From Prosthecobacter sp. SYSU 5D2 (GTDB taxonomy: Bacteria > Verrucomicrobiota > Verrucomicrobiia > Verrucomicrobiales > Verrucomicrobiaceae): a DNA stretch of 64,000 nt. The notes beneath the pieces are model-generated. The model saw only the letters and a list, made by a program, of their open reading frames with translations, ran no database searches and had not been told where the DNA came from. Shown here one piece after another: positions 27,469 to 35,975 of this stretch; position 1 is the stretch's first letter; the number at the start of each line of letters is the position of its first letter. The DNA is taken from NCBI RefSeq assembly GCF_039655865.1, contig NZ_JBBYXL010000010.1:124001-188000 (forward strand). Reading direction: 5' to 3'. The translations under genes and the position numbers were made by a program.

Positions 27469-27704
27469 AGGAGTGTGCGCGTGTGTTTAGGGTGGTATGA
27501 CCGCAAAGCGACCAGCAAGCCGACGGCGTTAGCCACCAGCGTGCCCCTTCATTCGCCCCCCTCCCGGATTCTGGTTGTGTCTCAATCGGCACATAATTTC
27601 CAAGAAATGGATTTTGAATGAATTCAAATATCTATGGAAACTATTTGGGCGGAGGCCCTCTTGATGCACCAAGCCAATCCTTTAGACCCTGCTAACCGGG
27701 CTGC

Positions 27705-27733
27705 TTGACGCTGCGGCCAGGGGCGTCTATTAC
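27705..27733 (+). promoter_or_regulatory. Candidate sigma70-type promoter of nuoA
   Basis: TTGACG (27705-27710), a 17-base spacer and TATTAC (27728-27733), with the nuoA ATG 20 bases beyond the -10. Good hand match; it predicts a very short leader. Confidence 0.5.
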
Positions 27734-27753
27734 TCCACGCTTCCTTTCCCGCC

Positions 27754-28128
27754 ATGACCGAGAACTACCTTCCTGTCCTTTTGCAAGTCGCCATCGCAGG
27801 CGGCTTTGCCGCCGTCACACTGCTGGTTTCCGTGCTCTTCGGCAAATCAGCCAAGCGCAGCGCCATGAAGGACAGCTCCTATGAGTGCGGGATGCTTCCC
27901 CTGATGGAGGGCCAGCCCCGGTTCAGCGTGAAATTCTACATCGTCGCGATGCTGTTTGTGCTGTTCGACATCGAAGTGGTCTTTTTGTACCCGGGGGCCA
28001 TCATTTATAAGGACTATCTGGCCGTTTTCGGAGCGGGCATCGCCTGGTCGGCTTTGGGCTTTATCAGCATCCTGGGCGTGGCTTTCCTTTATGCCTGGCG
28101 CAAAGGGGTGCTGGACTGGAAAAACTGA
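27754..28128 (+). CDS. nuoA: NADH-quinone oxidoreductase subunit A
   Basis: 124 residues, three predicted membrane helices. It carries the NuoA hallmarks SSYECGMLP (about 46-54) and RFSVKFYIVAMLFVLFDIEV (about 61-80), including the cysteine loop and the acidic residue in the second helix. It is a core membrane-arm subunit of respiratory complex I. No other nuo gene is near, which is unusual because nuoA normally leads the nuo operon. Confidence 0.95.
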   Translation: MTENYLPVLLQVAIAGGFAAVTLLVSVLFGKSAKRSAMKDSSYECGMLPLMEGQPRFSVKFYIVAMLFVLFDIEVVFLYPGAIIYKDYLAVFGAGIAWSALGFISILGVAFLYAWRKGVLDWKN

Positions 28129-28147
28129 TTCTTTTTTTGAGGCTGCC

Positions 28148-28465
28148 ATGATTGCCTATCTCAGCCTCTACAAGCTCAGGCCGGAGGTTACGGAGGAAAA
28201 GCAGGAGGACATGATGTCGCGTGCGCGGATGTCTCTGCTGCGCATCCCCGAAGTACTGACGGTGAAAACGGGGAAACGGGTCAACCCCTGTGACCCGTTT
28301 CCCTGGTTCGTCTATTTGGAGGTGGAGAGCATGGACAAGCTAGCCATGTGCCTGGACGATCCCCACTACATTAAATTCCGCGATGAAGTACTGAAGCCCC
28401 ATGTGGCGGAGCAAGAGGCGACCGCCTTTGAAATGGAGCCGCGCAAGAATGTGAAATACTCGTAG
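28148..28465 (+). CDS. Dabb (stress-responsive alpha/beta barrel) family protein
   Basis: 105 residues from the ATG at 28148, 19 bases after nuoA and so likely co-transcribed. Small single-domain protein with the ferredoxin-like Dabb pattern: an initial strand IAYLSLYKLRPEVTEE, a helix with paired methionines, strand FVYLEVES and a C-terminal helix near DPHYIKFRDEVLKPHV. Dabb proteins are dimeric and of varied or unknown function. In-frame codons before 28148 overlap nuoA and do not look like part of the protein. Confidence 0.75.
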   Translation: MIAYLSLYKLRPEVTEEKQEDMMSRARMSLLRIPEVLTVKTGKRVNPCDPFPWFVYLEVESMDKLAMCLDDPHYIKFRDEVLKPHVAEQEATAFEMEPRKNVKYS

Positions 28466-28477
28466 CCGCTTTTAGCA

Positions 28478-29353
28478 TTAGAAGGCCCAACGGATGTTGA
28501 AGGCACCAAAAGGGGCCGGATCCAGATTTTCATCCACCAATACGCGCTCACGCGTGTCGCGGAGTTCAAATTCACCGGCAAAATTGATGCCCGCACGGAG
28601 GGAGAGGGACAGCTTGTCCGTGGCCTTCCAGATGATGGAGGCAGCCCCCTGCCAGCCTGAGAGATCCACGGTATTGATGCCATCCTGGCGGTCCACATCC
28701 CAGGAGCCGCCGCTGGGATACATACTGAGGCTGACGGTCACGGGATCACTGATCTTGTACCCCAGCACCATGAAGGGGGGCGTGACCTGGAGCGTCCAGT
28801 TTCCCGGATTCCAAATGAAGCCCAGAGCCGGAAGCAGGGTGCCGTCATCATTGGCATAACTGGCGAAGACACCACCGGCGATGGTGAAGGTCTCCGTAAA
28901 CTTGTAGCCCAGGAGGCCGAGGGCGGAGATCTGGAAGTCATCAAAAGAGATGCCGTTGAAATCGGTGCCAAGCCCTGGAGTGACGAAACCCAGGCCCCAC
29001 CAGTTGGAGGTAGGGGAGTTCCAAAAATAAGACACCTGAAGCTCCAGGTTGTGCAGATCCATGCGGTCACCCGGATCAAAGTTGAGCTGGGTGATGTTGT
29101 ACCCGAGCGAGGTGGCAATGCGCCCGCCCTCCCCCACCTTGGTGCTCCACACGGGGAGGATGGTGCGGAGTTCAAAGACCTCCAGGCTGCCACGGATGCT
29201 GCCGTCGAAATCCTGCCCGCCAATGACGGTGGTATCCACCATGTAACCTGGGCGGCCAAATCCGAAGGCCGCAGGGTCAATGAGTTCGGCAGCGGAAAGA
29301 GGACCTGCCAGGGACAGGGCGGCGATGATGGAAAGGCTGGCTTTGGAGAGCAT
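28478..29353 (-). CDS. Predicted outer-membrane beta-barrel protein (DUF6268-like)
   Basis: 291 residues from an ATG at 29353 chosen because a clean signal peptide begins there (SKASLSIIAALSLAGPLSAA). The body is alternating polar/aromatic strands with frequent Trp, Tyr and Gly, and ends in FNIRWAF, whose terminal Phe fits a barrel-assembly signal. It resembles DUF6268-type outer-membrane proteins. Substrate and role unknown. Confidence 0.72.
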   Translation of the reverse strand: MLSKASLSIIAALSLAGPLSAAELIDPAAFGFGRPGYMVDTTVIGGQDFDGSIRGSLEVFELRTILPVWSTKVGEGGRIATSLGYNITQLNFDPGDRMDLHNLELQVSYFWNSPTSNWWGLGFVTPGLGTDFNGISFDDFQISALGLLGYKFTETFTIAGGVFASYANDDGTLLPALGFIWNPGNWTLQVTPPFMVLGYKISDPVTVSLSMYPSGGSWDVDRQDGINTVDLSGWQGAASIIWKATDKLSLSLRAGINFAGEFELRDTRERVLVDENLDPAPFGAFNIRWAF

Positions 29354-29423
29354 ATCTTTACAAACGGAAGCCGTTTCTTCCGGGATGCGTGGACCTGAGC
29401 AGAGTGGAAAAATAAGCAGTTCT

Positions 29424-31310
29424 TTAGACCCGGCTCCAGCGCTGGAAGGTTTCAATGGCTTCGTATTCCGGCAGGCCGAGGGCATCGTAATGCTCGGCGT
29501 TCTGGCGGTTGGATTCCGGGGAGGAAAGCTCGAGGCTGGACAGGGAGCCGTAGCGTGAAAGGGCGCGGGCTTTGCGGCCGAGCTGCATGGGGCTGAGGGG
29601 CACGGCCATGTCAATTTCGTGCGCGGCCAGGGGTTTTTCCTTGCCGCGATACAGCCACAGGCTGGTGCTGCCGGCCCAGTCCTCGCCTTTGCAGGCTTTC
29701 ATGGCGCTTTCGAGGACGCGGAAACAGATGCCGGAGACGCTGCTGGGATCGGCGGCATCGCCAGTGGTATAGATCTGGTGAGGTTTGTTTTCGCGCAGCA
29801 GGGCGGTGAGGACTTCGACATCCTCCGCACTGCTTTTGAAGCGGCGGTAACGGCCCTGCTCATAAAAGGGCAGGTCCAGAAAGGTAACGTGGTCCGTGCC
29901 GACATTGCACGCGTGGGCGGCATCACGCAGCTCGCCGCGCAGGATGAGGCCTTTGAGCTGGCGGAGGACGGGTGTGTCCTCGCCGAATTCACCCTTCTCT
30001 TCCAGCAGGCGGAGGACTTCCCGTGCGTAGGCGGTCTGGTTTTGCCAGGCAGGGCTGTCTTCGACGACACCCGCCAGCTCCAGCAAGGTGCCGGCAAATT
30101 TATCGGCCTCGCTGTCGGCCACGCGCAGGCTGCCGCTGGTGAGGGCGACGATGCGGACATCGTGCCCCTGCTCGACCAGGCGCTCGATGGTGCTGCCCAT
30201 GGCGACGATGGCATCCTGGGGTTCCGGGCTGAAAACGAGGACGCGTTTTGGATACGGTGTGGCGCGCTCAGGGCGGTAGGTATCGTCCTCGTTGGGCTTG
30301 CCGCCGGGCCAGCCGGTGATGGTGTGCTGGAGCTGGTTAAAGATGCGGATGTTAAGCTGGTAGGCGGGGCCCTGCTCGGAAAGAAGGTCGCTGAGGCCGT
30401 GCTCGTTGTAATGCTCGTCCGTGAGCTTCAGGACGGGGCGCTGGGTCTTGAAAGCCTGCCAGCAGACGGCGCGGCGGGTCTCGCGCGGGGTCCAGGAAAC
30501 CGGGCCGACCAGCCAGGGCAGCTTGATGCGGGTGAGCTCGCGGGAGGCGCCGCTGTCAATGAAGAAGCGGGCATCCGGATGGTCCTGCAGGAAGGAGGCG
30601 GAGATGGCTTCCGTGACCTGGCCCTCGACGGCCTTGGCCACCATTTCGGCCTTGTTCTCCCCCCAGGCCATAAGGACGAGTTTTTTCCCTCGCAGGATGG
30701 TGCCCACCCCCATGGTGATGGCAAAGTGGGGCACGTTTTCCTCCCCCCGGAAGTCGGCGGCGGCGTCCTGGCGTGTGACGCGGTCCAGGGTGATGCGGCG
30801 GGTCAGGGAATCGCGGCTGGAGCCGGGTTCGTTGAAACCGATGTGACCGGTACGGCCGATGCCGAGGATCTGGAAATCAATGCCGCCAGCGGCGTCTATT
30901 TTCTCCTCATACTCGCGGCAGTGGGCGAAGACCTGATCTCCAGGGACCAGGCCGCTGGGGATGTTGATGTTCGCTTTGGGGATGTCAATGTGATCGAAAA
31001 TCTGCTCGCGCATAAAGCAGGCGTAGCTTTCCGGATGGTCGCCGCTGAGGCCGTAGTATTCATCCAGGTTAAAAGTGATGACGTTCTTGAAGCTGAGGCC
31101 TTCCTCTTTGTGCAGGCGGATCAGCTCGCGGTAAAAGGGGACGGGAGTGGAGCCGGTAGCCATGCCGAGCACGACGTTTTTGCCTTGTTTGGCCCGTTCT
31201 TCGATGAGCGTCTTCACCTCGGCGGCCAGGGCTTTTGCAGCGGCACCGGAACTGGGGAAAACGTGGGTCGGGATGTGCTCGTAGGACTCAGCAAGGGTGC
31301 GGCGGGACAT
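29424..31310 (-). CDS. nagB: Glucosamine-6-phosphate deaminase fused to a PIG-L/LmbE-like domain
   Basis: 628 residues, starting at ATG 31310 (SRRTLAESYEHIPTHVF); codons upstream are not NagB-like. The NagB part (about 1-300) converts glucosamine-6-phosphate to fructose-6-phosphate plus ammonia and keeps NLDEYYGL (about 80) and GIGRTGHIGFNEPGS (about 149-163). The C-terminal part (about 350-628) aligns by eye with the PIG-L deacetylase of long NagB proteins in Bacteroidota. Its metal motif, normally HPDD, is SPEPQDA here (about 361), and the second site, normally DPHGTHR-like, reads DPSSVSGIC (about 518). The deacetylase domain therefore appears to have lost its zinc ligands. Confidence 0.9.
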   Translation of the reverse strand: MSRRTLAESYEHIPTHVFPSSGAAAKALAAEVKTLIEERAKQGKNVVLGMATGSTPVPFYRELIRLHKEEGLSFKNVITFNLDEYYGLSGDHPESYACFMREQIFDHIDIPKANINIPSGLVPGDQVFAHCREYEEKIDAAGGIDFQILGIGRTGHIGFNEPGSSRDSLTRRITLDRVTRQDAAADFRGEENVPHFAITMGVGTILRGKKLVLMAWGENKAEMVAKAVEGQVTEAISASFLQDHPDARFFIDSGASRELTRIKLPWLVGPVSWTPRETRRAVCWQAFKTQRPVLKLTDEHYNEHGLSDLLSEQGPAYQLNIRIFNQLQHTITGWPGGKPNEDDTYRPERATPYPKRVLVFSPEPQDAIVAMGSTIERLVEQGHDVRIVALTSGSLRVADSEADKFAGTLLELAGVVEDSPAWQNQTAYAREVLRLLEEKGEFGEDTPVLRQLKGLILRGELRDAAHACNVGTDHVTFLDLPFYEQGRYRRFKSSAEDVEVLTALLRENKPHQIYTTGDAADPSSVSGICFRVLESAMKACKGEDWAGSTSLWLYRGKEKPLAAHEIDMAVPLSPMQLGRKARALSRYGSLSSLELSSPESNRQNAEHYDALGLPEYEAIETFQRWSRV

Positions 31311-31512
31311 GGGGGCGATTGGGCGGAGGTTGGTGGGAGGATGGCGCGGGCCTGCAAAAGGGCGCATGACTCCATACGCCGAATCTGGCGATGTTTCGTC
31401 AGCGCTCAAGACCGAAGGTGACAACCTGGGAGCGGTGCGCGGCTTCTGCCCATACTTCTGTGACGTAGATGTGCTTTGACGGCACCCTTTTGAAGAAACG
31501 GCACAGGGCTGC

Positions 31513-32145
31513 TCAGGCAAGCGAGCGGACGATTTCCACGGTTTTGGCGGTGGCCTCCCGTACCTTGTCCCAGGCGGCTTCCTGCATCCATTCCCGCCGC
31601 ACCATCCAGGTGCCGCCACAGGCGAAGATGTTGGGGTTTTTGAGATAGGCCCCGAGGTTTTCGAGATTGATGCCGCCGGTAGGCAGGAACTTCATTTTGG
31701 GAAAGGGACCTGTGAGTGCTTCGATGGCGCTGAGACCGCCGAAGGCATGGCTGGGGAAAAATTTGATGAGTTCTACGCCAAGGTTCTGCGCCTGCATGAT
31801 CTCCGTGGGAGTGACGGCCCCGGGGATGACGAGCAGGTCCCGCCGCCTGCCGTGACGGAGAATGTTTTCATCAAAACCCGGGGTGACGATGAACCGTGCG
31901 CCGAGCCGCCAGGCGGCATCAAACTGGGCCAGGGTGGTGACGGTGCCCGCGCCGACAATCATGTCCCGGCGGTCAATGATGCGCTCCAGCGCGGCGAGCG
32001 AATCCGGTGTACGCAGGGTGATTTCCACCACGGGCAGACCGCCTGTAACCAGGGCATCTGACAAGGGTTTGGCGTGGCGATAGTCGTCTATGACAACGGC
32101 CGGAACGATGCGCTGCTGGGAAAGGAGATCGTAGGTCTCGGTCAT
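31513..32145 (-). CDS. eda: 2-keto-3-deoxy-6-phosphogluconate (KDPG) aldolase
   Basis: 210 residues from ATG 32145, chosen because family members begin just before the conserved IVPAVVIDD. An earlier in-frame ATG at 32193 would add 16 residues. Class I aldolase of the Entner-Doudoroff or hexuronate route, giving pyruvate and glyceraldehyde-3-phosphate. Visible motifs: EITLRTP with the catalytic Glu (about 40), AGTVTT, and the Schiff-base Lys in LIKFFPSHAFGG (about 127). It follows the NagB fusion on the same strand, hinting at a sugar-acid/amino-sugar catabolic neighbourhood. Confidence 0.9.
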   Translation of the reverse strand: MTETYDLLSQQRIVPAVVIDDYRHAKPLSDALVTGGLPVVEITLRTPDSLAALERIIDRRDMIVGAGTVTTLAQFDAAWRLGARFIVTPGFDENILRHGRRRDLLVIPGAVTPTEIMQAQNLGVELIKFFPSHAFGGLSAIEALTGPFPKMKFLPTGGINLENLGAYLKNPNIFACGGTWMVRREWMQEAAWDKVREATAKTVEIVRSLA

Positions 32146-32234
32146 GAAAATCGGGTGGCTGGGCTGAAGCTCTGAAGCTTTAAGGAGCTTCATTGCTCAA
32201 TACCGGATTAATCCTGGCCGGTTACAAAAAATCT

Positions 32235-33332
32235 TTACGGGAGGGTGAACTTGCGGGAGATGACAGGCTGTGGCCGGGGTATGGCAGGTTCCGTGACGTC
32301 GGTCTCGAAGGGCTTGACCAGGCTGTTGCCGGCGAGATCTTCAAGAAGGGGATCCATGCGCAGCTCGTAGCTGCCGGGCTGCCAGGGTTGATCTGGCTTA
32401 GCACTCCAATGCGTGCCCGTCCGCAAAACGGTGGGGTGCAAGATCATATCCGCATCTGAGCCGATGGGCCGCACCGTGAGGGCGCTGGTGAGCATGGCGG
32501 TATCCAGCGGTTCATCAAAGGTGATTTTGAGCGGCTCCAGGGTGTGGGAGTGAGGCAGGTCCAGCTTCCATTCGGCAGGCTGCGGGCTTGAGTGATCGGC
32601 AGGGCCGACGGTGAGAGGAAACGATTCATGATTGCCCAGAGGCACTGCGTGCACGCTTCGCCAGGAGGCGGCTACGTGGAGAGTGTAATGACCGCCCTCG
32701 ATCAAGACGGGGCCTTCGTCCTCGTTCAGGTTCACTCCGGTTTTCTGGCGGCCGGGATGGAACCAGACGGTCAGCCTTTTGCCATCGGGCGACCACAGTT
32801 CGGTTTCACGAAACGGGCCGTGGATTTCGTTTCCAGAGGCATCGGTGAGGCGGAGCTTTTCGAGGAATACCCCTTGCTCCATGGGCTGGCTGAAGTGGAG
32901 GTAGAGTTTCAGCGCATTGGCTGGCAGAGGCACGCCTTGAGGCCGCAAGGCGACGGCAGGCCGGGTGAGTTGGGCGGCTTCTAACGCTGTGGTGTAGGTG
33001 ACCTGTTTCCCGGCTTCGTCATGCCACAGCAACTGATAAACCTGCCCGGCGATCAACGGCAGCGCAGGTTCAAAACGGAGGACACCGTCCTCATGCCTGG
33101 TGCTGCCCATGAGGGCAGGACCAGGAGCATCCTTGAACATCGGGCGGACCTCCAGACCGGGCGTCGCGGACGTTCTTCCTGCGACTTCAATCAATGCGGG
33201 AGTGAGCGTGACACTGAATGGAAAAGCTTTGTGGCCAATCCGGGTGAAGCCCCAGCTTATCACCATCGAGATGGCGATCAGGCATGAAGACCCATACAGC
33301 AGGAGCCTGAGGTCGCTCGCTCGATGCCACAT
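32235..33332 (-). CDS. Membrane-anchored protein with Ig-like (Big_5-type) domains, unknown function
   Basis: 365 residues. One N-terminal membrane helix or signal anchor (about 9-30) precedes an extracytoplasmic region with two segments resembling bacterial Ig-like Big_5 folds: around LKLYLHFSQPMEQGVFLEKL (about 130-150) and LEPLKITFDEPLDTAMLTS (about 265-285), each with the F-x-P-hydrophobic pattern. No catalytic motif. Six bases separate it from the stop of the next gene on the same strand, so the two are probably co-transcribed. Confidence 0.65.
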   Translation of the reverse strand: MWHRASDLRLLLYGSSCLIAISMVISWGFTRIGHKAFPFSVTLTPALIEVAGRTSATPGLEVRPMFKDAPGPALMGSTRHEDGVLRFEPALPLIAGQVYQLLWHDEAGKQVTYTTALEAAQLTRPAVALRPQGVPLPANALKLYLHFSQPMEQGVFLEKLRLTDASGNEIHGPFRETELWSPDGKRLTVWFHPGRQKTGVNLNEDEGPVLIEGGHYTLHVAASWRSVHAVPLGNHESFPLTVGPADHSSPQPAEWKLDLPHSHTLEPLKITFDEPLDTAMLTSALTVRPIGSDADMILHPTVLRTGTHWSAKPDQPWQPGSYELRMDPLLEDLAGNSLVKPFETDVTEPAIPRPQPVISRKFTLP

Positions 33333-33338
33333 CTCTGG

Positions 33339-34457
33339 TTAGGGCAGGGCCACGACTTCCAGGGAGATTTTGCCGTCGTTGTCCTTGAGGGCGATGGCGC
33401 TGGTGTTGTCCAGTTTGTCCACCTGGATGGCCCCGAAGAGGGCGTCCACGATCTCGATGCCTTCGGGTCCGGTTTTGGCCTTCACTTCACGCCAGGTGGC
33501 TTTTTCATTGGCCTTGTCCTCGCTGGCGTTGATGTGATCCATGCTGATGCGCGCAGCCCAGAACTTGCTCGGGCCAAAGAGGTTGTCCTTGAAGCGCTGG
33601 GTATGTACCACCACCCACTCCTTGCCGCTGCTGTCAGTGTAATCAAACAGGTCCAGGGGGCGGTTGCCGCTGCCCAACTCTACCATGCTCACGCCTTTGA
33701 CTTTCGCGCCGTTCTCAATGTCATCCACGCGGAACTTGGCCACAGGCGTGCAGGCGAATGCGCCGACGATGTAGCGGCCGTCTTTGGCATTGTAAGGGAT
33801 GAAGCTCTGAATAGGGGCCTTGGTTTCCCATTTTTTATGCGCCACATGGTAGGTCTCGGCGCTGAAGACTTCCGCCGTGCTGCCGTGTTTCACCGGGACC
33901 GGCAGGGTGAAGATGCGGCTGGCGAATTCCTCATTGCTGGAGCCGGTCGCGAAGACTTTTTCACCATCAAAGGCGACATCGGTGATCTTGGTGATTTTGG
34001 TCCCTGTGCCGCCAGGAAGCGTGACGCTGGAATAAGACAGGCCGCTGACATCCAGCGGGGCCACCTTGCCGGCGGCATCCACGGTGAGGATGAGCGCGGC
34101 ATTATCCGGCTTGCGCTGCACGGCCAGGTAAACGGTGCCGCTGGCCGGGTTCACCGCCATGTCCACCAAGGTGATGTTTTCCGCTGTGGTACCCAGGCCG
34201 CCGGCGATGACACTGGTGATGTCCTGCACCGGCGCGCTAAGTTTGGCAAAAGGGCCTGTGTCTTTTGTCTCAATGGCCACCACGCTGGCCGCAGCGGTAT
34301 CCGCCACCAGCAACAGACCCTCTTTGCCAAAGCCGAGAGACGTGATGCTTTTCAGCTTGAGCCCGTTCTTTTGCGGGGAATCGAGCAGGGCGGCGTAGGT
34401 GGTGGAGACCGTTGCCAGGGCAAGAACGGCGAGGCTGGAGAGGAGGAAAGGTTTCAT
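33339..34457 (-). CDS. Secreted beta-propeller-like protein of unknown function
   Basis: 372 residues from ATG 34457, where a standard signal peptide begins (KPFLLSSLAVLALATVSTTYAA). The mature part has repeated strand motifs of the type LLVADTAAASVVAIET, TVYLAVQRK and KVFATGSS, typical of a propeller, but no YWTD, Kelch or PQQ consensus is clear. It is upstream of and close to the Ig-like membrane protein, so the two may act together at the envelope (inference). Confidence 0.65.
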   Translation of the reverse strand: MKPFLLSSLAVLALATVSTTYAALLDSPQKNGLKLKSITSLGFGKEGLLLVADTAAASVVAIETKDTGPFAKLSAPVQDITSVIAGGLGTTAENITLVDMAVNPASGTVYLAVQRKPDNAALILTVDAAGKVAPLDVSGLSYSSVTLPGGTGTKITKITDVAFDGEKVFATGSSNEEFASRIFTLPVPVKHGSTAEVFSAETYHVAHKKWETKAPIQSFIPYNAKDGRYIVGAFACTPVAKFRVDDIENGAKVKGVSMVELGSGNRPLDLFDYTDSSGKEWVVVHTQRFKDNLFGPSKFWAARISMDHINASEDKANEKATWREVKAKTGPEGIEIVDALFGAIQVDKLDNTSAIALKDNDGKISLEVVALP

Positions 34458-34808
34458 GGCAGAAGGGTTGGTTATACCAAACGTCGCGGGATGGGGCGAG
34501 TTATCCGGGGAGTTACACAAGACCCGGGTTAAACTGCAGCATCAAATGAAGGTGACTTGATTGATCGACGGAATGCTCATAGGATTTGTGCTTGTGCCGG
34601 ATAGACAGTGCGAGAATCAGCCAGCCATGAAAGATCCTGCTTCGCAAGCTCTGGGGAAGCTTTCGAGGCATTTCGAAGCGATAAGTTTGGGATTCCAATA
34701 TTCCCCTCAGGAGGCGAAGAAGCCCTCCGAAGCTCGCAGAGCAAAGGATGGGTCCCACATACCGGATGACTCCTGGCCGCTGACGGTGTAGAAAGGCTAC
34801 AATAAAGT
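34458..34808. other. Intergenic region, nothing identified
   Basis: 351 bases between two divergent genes. It should hold both promoters. I see no RNA gene, no clear repeat and no convincing coding sequence; a 76-codon open frame at 34561-34791 has no recognisable features. Confidence 0.5.
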
Positions 34809-35909
34809 ATGAAACGACGCCACTTTATCCACAGCAGCCTGACGGCCTGCCTGAGCTCCCGTGTGTTCGGCTCCCTGCAGCAGGAGAGGTTCGACGAAGC
34901 ATCCGATATCCTGGCACGCGCGACCGTGAATGGCGGGATAAGCACCGCCGTGTTGCATGTGAACCAGCGGGGAAATTCGTTCACGCGGGCGTTCGGCCAA
35001 GCTCCATCGGAACAGGCCATGTTTCTCCTGGGCTCGATCTCAAAGCCGGTCTGCGTCACCGCGCTGATGTCGTTGTTCGAGCGGGGCGAGTTCAAGCTGG
35101 ACGATCCGCTGAAAAAGTTCATTCCGCAGTTTACCGGCGGCGGGAGTGACGATGTGACGATCCAGCACCTGCTCACCCACCTCTCCGGATTGCCGGATCA
35201 GTTGGTGGCTAACAATGAGTTGCGCAGCAAGCACGCCCCGCTCGCGGAGTTCATTGAGCACGCTATTCGTACTCCCCTGGGTTTTGCCCCCGGTTCCCAA
35301 TATCAGTACTCGAGCATGGGGATTCTGCTCGCCACACATGTGGCAGAGATCCTCAGCGGCACGGATATCCTCACCCTTGTTGATCGCACGGTGCTCCGGC
35401 CGCTGCGCATGGAACATTCGGCGCAGGGGCTCGGCCACTTCAAACTCGGAGACATGGTGCAATGTCAGACCGATCGCGCAGCACCCGAATCCGGCGGCGG
35501 TGATCCCGCGGCGAAGAATTGGGATTGGAACAGCGAGTATTGGAGAAAGCTGGGCGCACCCTGGGGCGGCACCCATGCCTCCGCGCCGGACGTGGCGGCA
35601 TTCCTCGCGGAATTTCTCAACGAGGCGGGCGCTGCAGTGAAACCTGAGACGGCACGCCTGATGGTCGCGAATCACAATCCACCCGGCATGACTCCACGCG
35701 GCCTGGGGCTGAGCGTCGGCCCGGCGGCAGGCATCGTCGGATGCTCGGAAAAAACGTTCGGGCACACCGGCTCCACCGGAACGATTGCCTGGGCAGATCC
35801 GGCCACGCGCACGATCTGTGTCGTGCTGACGTCGTTGCCCGCCCGGTCCGTAAATCCTCATCCGCGGGATCTCGCCGCGAATGCCGTCGCGGCCGCCATG
35901 GTCAGGTGA
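34809..35909 (+). CDS. Beta-lactamase-family serine hydrolase
   Basis: 366 residues. The N-terminus KRRHFIHSSLTACL resembles a twin-arginine export signal. Class C-like catalytic motifs are present: SISK (Ser76, Lys79), YSS near 167 and HTGSTG near 319 in the KTG position. The family includes esterases, D-aminopeptidases and penicillin-binding proteins. It is the first gene of a stretch (34809-38788) whose contents differ from the flanks. Confidence 0.88.
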   Translation: MKRRHFIHSSLTACLSSRVFGSLQQERFDEASDILARATVNGGISTAVLHVNQRGNSFTRAFGQAPSEQAMFLLGSISKPVCVTALMSLFERGEFKLDDPLKKFIPQFTGGGSDDVTIQHLLTHLSGLPDQLVANNELRSKHAPLAEFIEHAIRTPLGFAPGSQYQYSSMGILLATHVAEILSGTDILTLVDRTVLRPLRMEHSAQGLGHFKLGDMVQCQTDRAAPESGGGDPAAKNWDWNSEYWRKLGAPWGGTHASAPDVAAFLAEFLNEAGAAVKPETARLMVANHNPPGMTPRGLGLSVGPAAGIVGCSEKTFGHTGSTGTIAWADPATRTICVVLTSLPARSVNPHPRDLAANAVAAAMVR

Positions 35910-35975
35910 TTGGGGTTCCCCTCTGGCCAGCGGTCTTGGCTGACGGTACCGGCCAAAATGCACCTGACTCCTTCG

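Noticed and set aside
29619-31421. 600-codon open frame antisense to nagB
   Set aside because: Shadow frame; the NagB frame carries the active-site motifs.
34561-34791. Small protein of 76 residues
   Set aside because: No ribosome site, no domain, ordinary composition for a random open frame between divergent genes.
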